DNA of 64,000 bases from Spirochaetota bacterium (GTDB lineage Bacteria; Spirochaetota; UBA4802; UBA5368): the NCBI GenBank assembly GCA_004297825.1, contig SCSX01000015.1, forward strand, positions 115,115 to 179,114, written 5' to 3'. Positions 62,846 to 64,000 of the stretch are shown piece by piece. How positions within the stretch are numbered: position 1 is the stretch's first letter; each line of letters begins with the position of its first letter. Under the pieces are notes generated by a model. The model saw nothing but the letters and a program-made list of their open reading frames with translations, did not search any database and was not told the DNA's origin. Both the position numbers and the translations under genes were made by a program.

Positions 62846-64000
62846 TCAGTTGCCTATGTTCTTGAGCAGGCGGACAAGATCGCTCTTGCCAAGAAGCTCG
62901 ATCGGGCGCGTATTTGCGAATTCCACGGCGGACTGGTTGAAATCCCCCGCGCTTATGATAATGATACGATTCGCGTTTTTCTGTTTCATCGATTCGTGGA
63001 GCCGCCGCAGGAGCTTGTCCTGCACCGAATCGGTCGTGCGCATGATGCGGACGATCTTGTTGCTCATGCGGGCGTTTCTCCACTTCGCCTCGTTGTCGGC
63101 GGCGATGATTTCGATCTCCGTGTCGCTCACGATATCCACGTCCATGGCGGAGAGCCCCATGTGCTCCACGATTTTCCGGCAATCGTGCTCGAACTGCGAA
63201 AGGCCGGCGATCATGAAATCCTTCACCCGGTCGTCCTGCCGGAACTCGGAATAGGTCTTGAGCTTTTCCGAAACATCGCGGAAGTTCTTATTTACGGCGG
63301 CTATCTGTTCCCAGTTTGCAATCGCGCCCTGGAGATCCCGTATGTTCTCCTGCGAGGCGGCAAGGTAGTACCTGAGGTTCAGCTCCGTATCGCTGCCGCG
63401 CTTCGCGAATTTCAATCCCCTCTCGAACTCGATGATCGCCTTGGGGTGCATATCGCGCTCGAGGTAACAGGTGCCCTTGGCAAGGAAGCACTTAAGCTTG
63501 ATGTCCTCGCTCTTCTGGGCTACGTCGAATTCCTTGATCGCCCATTCGTGGTCGCCTATCTGGCGAAGGACCAGCCCCAGGAAATAATGAGCGCGGTAAT
63601 TTGCAGGTTCGATCTTGATGGCTTCGATGAACGACTGTTTCGCGTCCGTATAATTGTTCGCCTTGTACTGGATCTGTCCCAGGTAATAGTGAGCCATGTC
63701 CAGCTTCCCGTTCATCTGGATGCTCTTCTTGAAATAGCTGCCCGCCTTGTCCGCCTGGCCTGAATTGAAATAGATGACCCCGAGCTGGTAGTAATTCTCG
63801 TGGTCCTGGGGGGCTATCTTGGTAAGGATGAGGTATTCCTTTTTCGCGTCGTCGACGCTTCCGCGATCGGTGTAGATTTTGGCGAGCTTGGATCGAATCC
63901 TCACCTCGTCCACCTTCTCGTCATAGCGGCCGAGCTTGAGCACCTGCCGGTACTCGAGTATGGCGTACTGTATGTTGTTCTCCTTGAAGTAGGCCTCGGC
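62846..64000 (-). CDS. TPR protein with Mrr-like C-terminal domain (5' end missing)
   Basis: At least 384 residues; the open frame continues through the right edge, so the N-terminus is beyond it (an internal GTG at 63943 is not the start, because the TPR pattern AEAYFKENNIQYAILEYRQVL reads on upstream). Seven TPRs cover most of it. The last 125 residues are Mrr-like: VDIVSDTEIEIIAAD, NKIVRIMRTTD in place of the catalytic CK strand, and ANRIIIISAGDFNQSAVEFA. The Lys is lost, as in the 56275 paralogue. It is 47 bases upstream of the patatin-like gene. Confidence 0.75.
   Translation of the reverse strand, partial: AEAYFKENNIQYAILEYRQVLKLGRYDEKVDEVRIRSKLAKIYTDRGSVDDAKKEYLILTKIAPQDHENYYQLGVIYFNSGQADKAGSYFKKSIQMNGKLDMAHYYLGQIQYKANNYTDAKQSFIEAIKIEPANYRAHYFLGLVLRQIGDHEWAIKEFDVAQKSEDIKLKCFLAKGTCYLERDMHPKAIIEFERGLKFAKRGSDTELNLRYYLAASQENIRDLQGAIANWEQIAAVNKNFRDVSEKLKTYSEFRQDDRVKDFMIAGLSQFEHDCRKIVEHMGLSAMDVDIVSDTEIEIIAADNEAKWRNARMSNKIVRIMRTTDSVQDKLLRRLHESMKQKNANRIIIISAGDFNQSAVEFANTRPIELLGKSDLVRLLKNIGN

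Overview
The window is 64 kb of a GC-rich, densely packed bacterial chromosome, apart from an AT-richer left edge (about 1-2580). No rRNA or tRNA gene was seen. The gene content suggests a free-living, Gram-negative-type bacterium with much signalling and many TPR proteins: a sigma70/CIRCE-controlled hrcA-grpE-dnaK-dnaJ operon, lipoproteins with N-terminal lipoboxes, anaerobic glycerol-3-phosphate dehydrogenase (glpABC), UDP-uronate sugar enzymes, and partner-switching, HD-GYP and HDOD regulators. A deep-branching, high-GC spirochaete-like lineage fits this mix, but that is an inference and no marker gene here settles it.

Layout. 1-2221: a two-gene accessory operon (PAPS-reductase-family PP-loop protein plus an unknown 492 aa protein), both with TTG starts and AT-rich, with its far end outside the window. 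2550-8050: a repeat-laden accessory zone with two paralogous small proteins (one damaged), a 113 bp element with perfect 16 bp inverted ends, two direct copies of a structured element of about 370-400 bp flanking an HD-phosphohydrolase/small-protein cassette, a membrane J-domain protein, a methyltransferase and a rhodanese. 8177-12238: a four-gene envelope cluster (two TPR proteins and two related lipoproteins). 12242-15890: rsmD, rpmB, sppA and others. 15976-21327: glpABC, yjbQ, tatD. 21509-28808: a GHKL-ATPase/DRTGG pair, an RNA methyltransferase, and a response regulator / histidine kinase / HD-GYP cluster with a good promoter. 29092-34472: pseudouridine synthase, coiled-coil protein, RNase R, leucyl aminopeptidase, ferritin-like protein. 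34466-39578: heat-shock operon. 39615-48833: SDR, UDP-glucose dehydrogenase and epimerase, a degenerate-receiver GHKL protein, TetR, polyprenyl synthase, hisF. 48838-55330: tail-anchored protein, response regulator, DUF362 ferredoxin, GHKL-HDOD fusion, glyQ without glyS, DHH phosphoesterase. 55325-64000: ParB-like orphan, two TPR/Mrr-like proteins, a six-hairpin-like protein, STAS, and a cyclic-nucleotide-binding, patatin-like pseudoenzyme.

How it fits together. The best leads for undescribed biology are the proteins that keep an enzyme fold but appear to have lost its catalytic residues: a patatin-like protein without Ser/Asp dyad, two Mrr-like domains without the catalytic Lys, and a receiver with Glu in place of the phospho-acceptor Asp. 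They sit among GHKL kinases, STAS and HDOD proteins, which suggests scaffolding and partner-switch signalling rather than catalysis. The left-edge operon and the repeat-flanked HD cassette are the clearest signs of recent mobility. All family assignments come from reading motifs in the translations; no database search was run.
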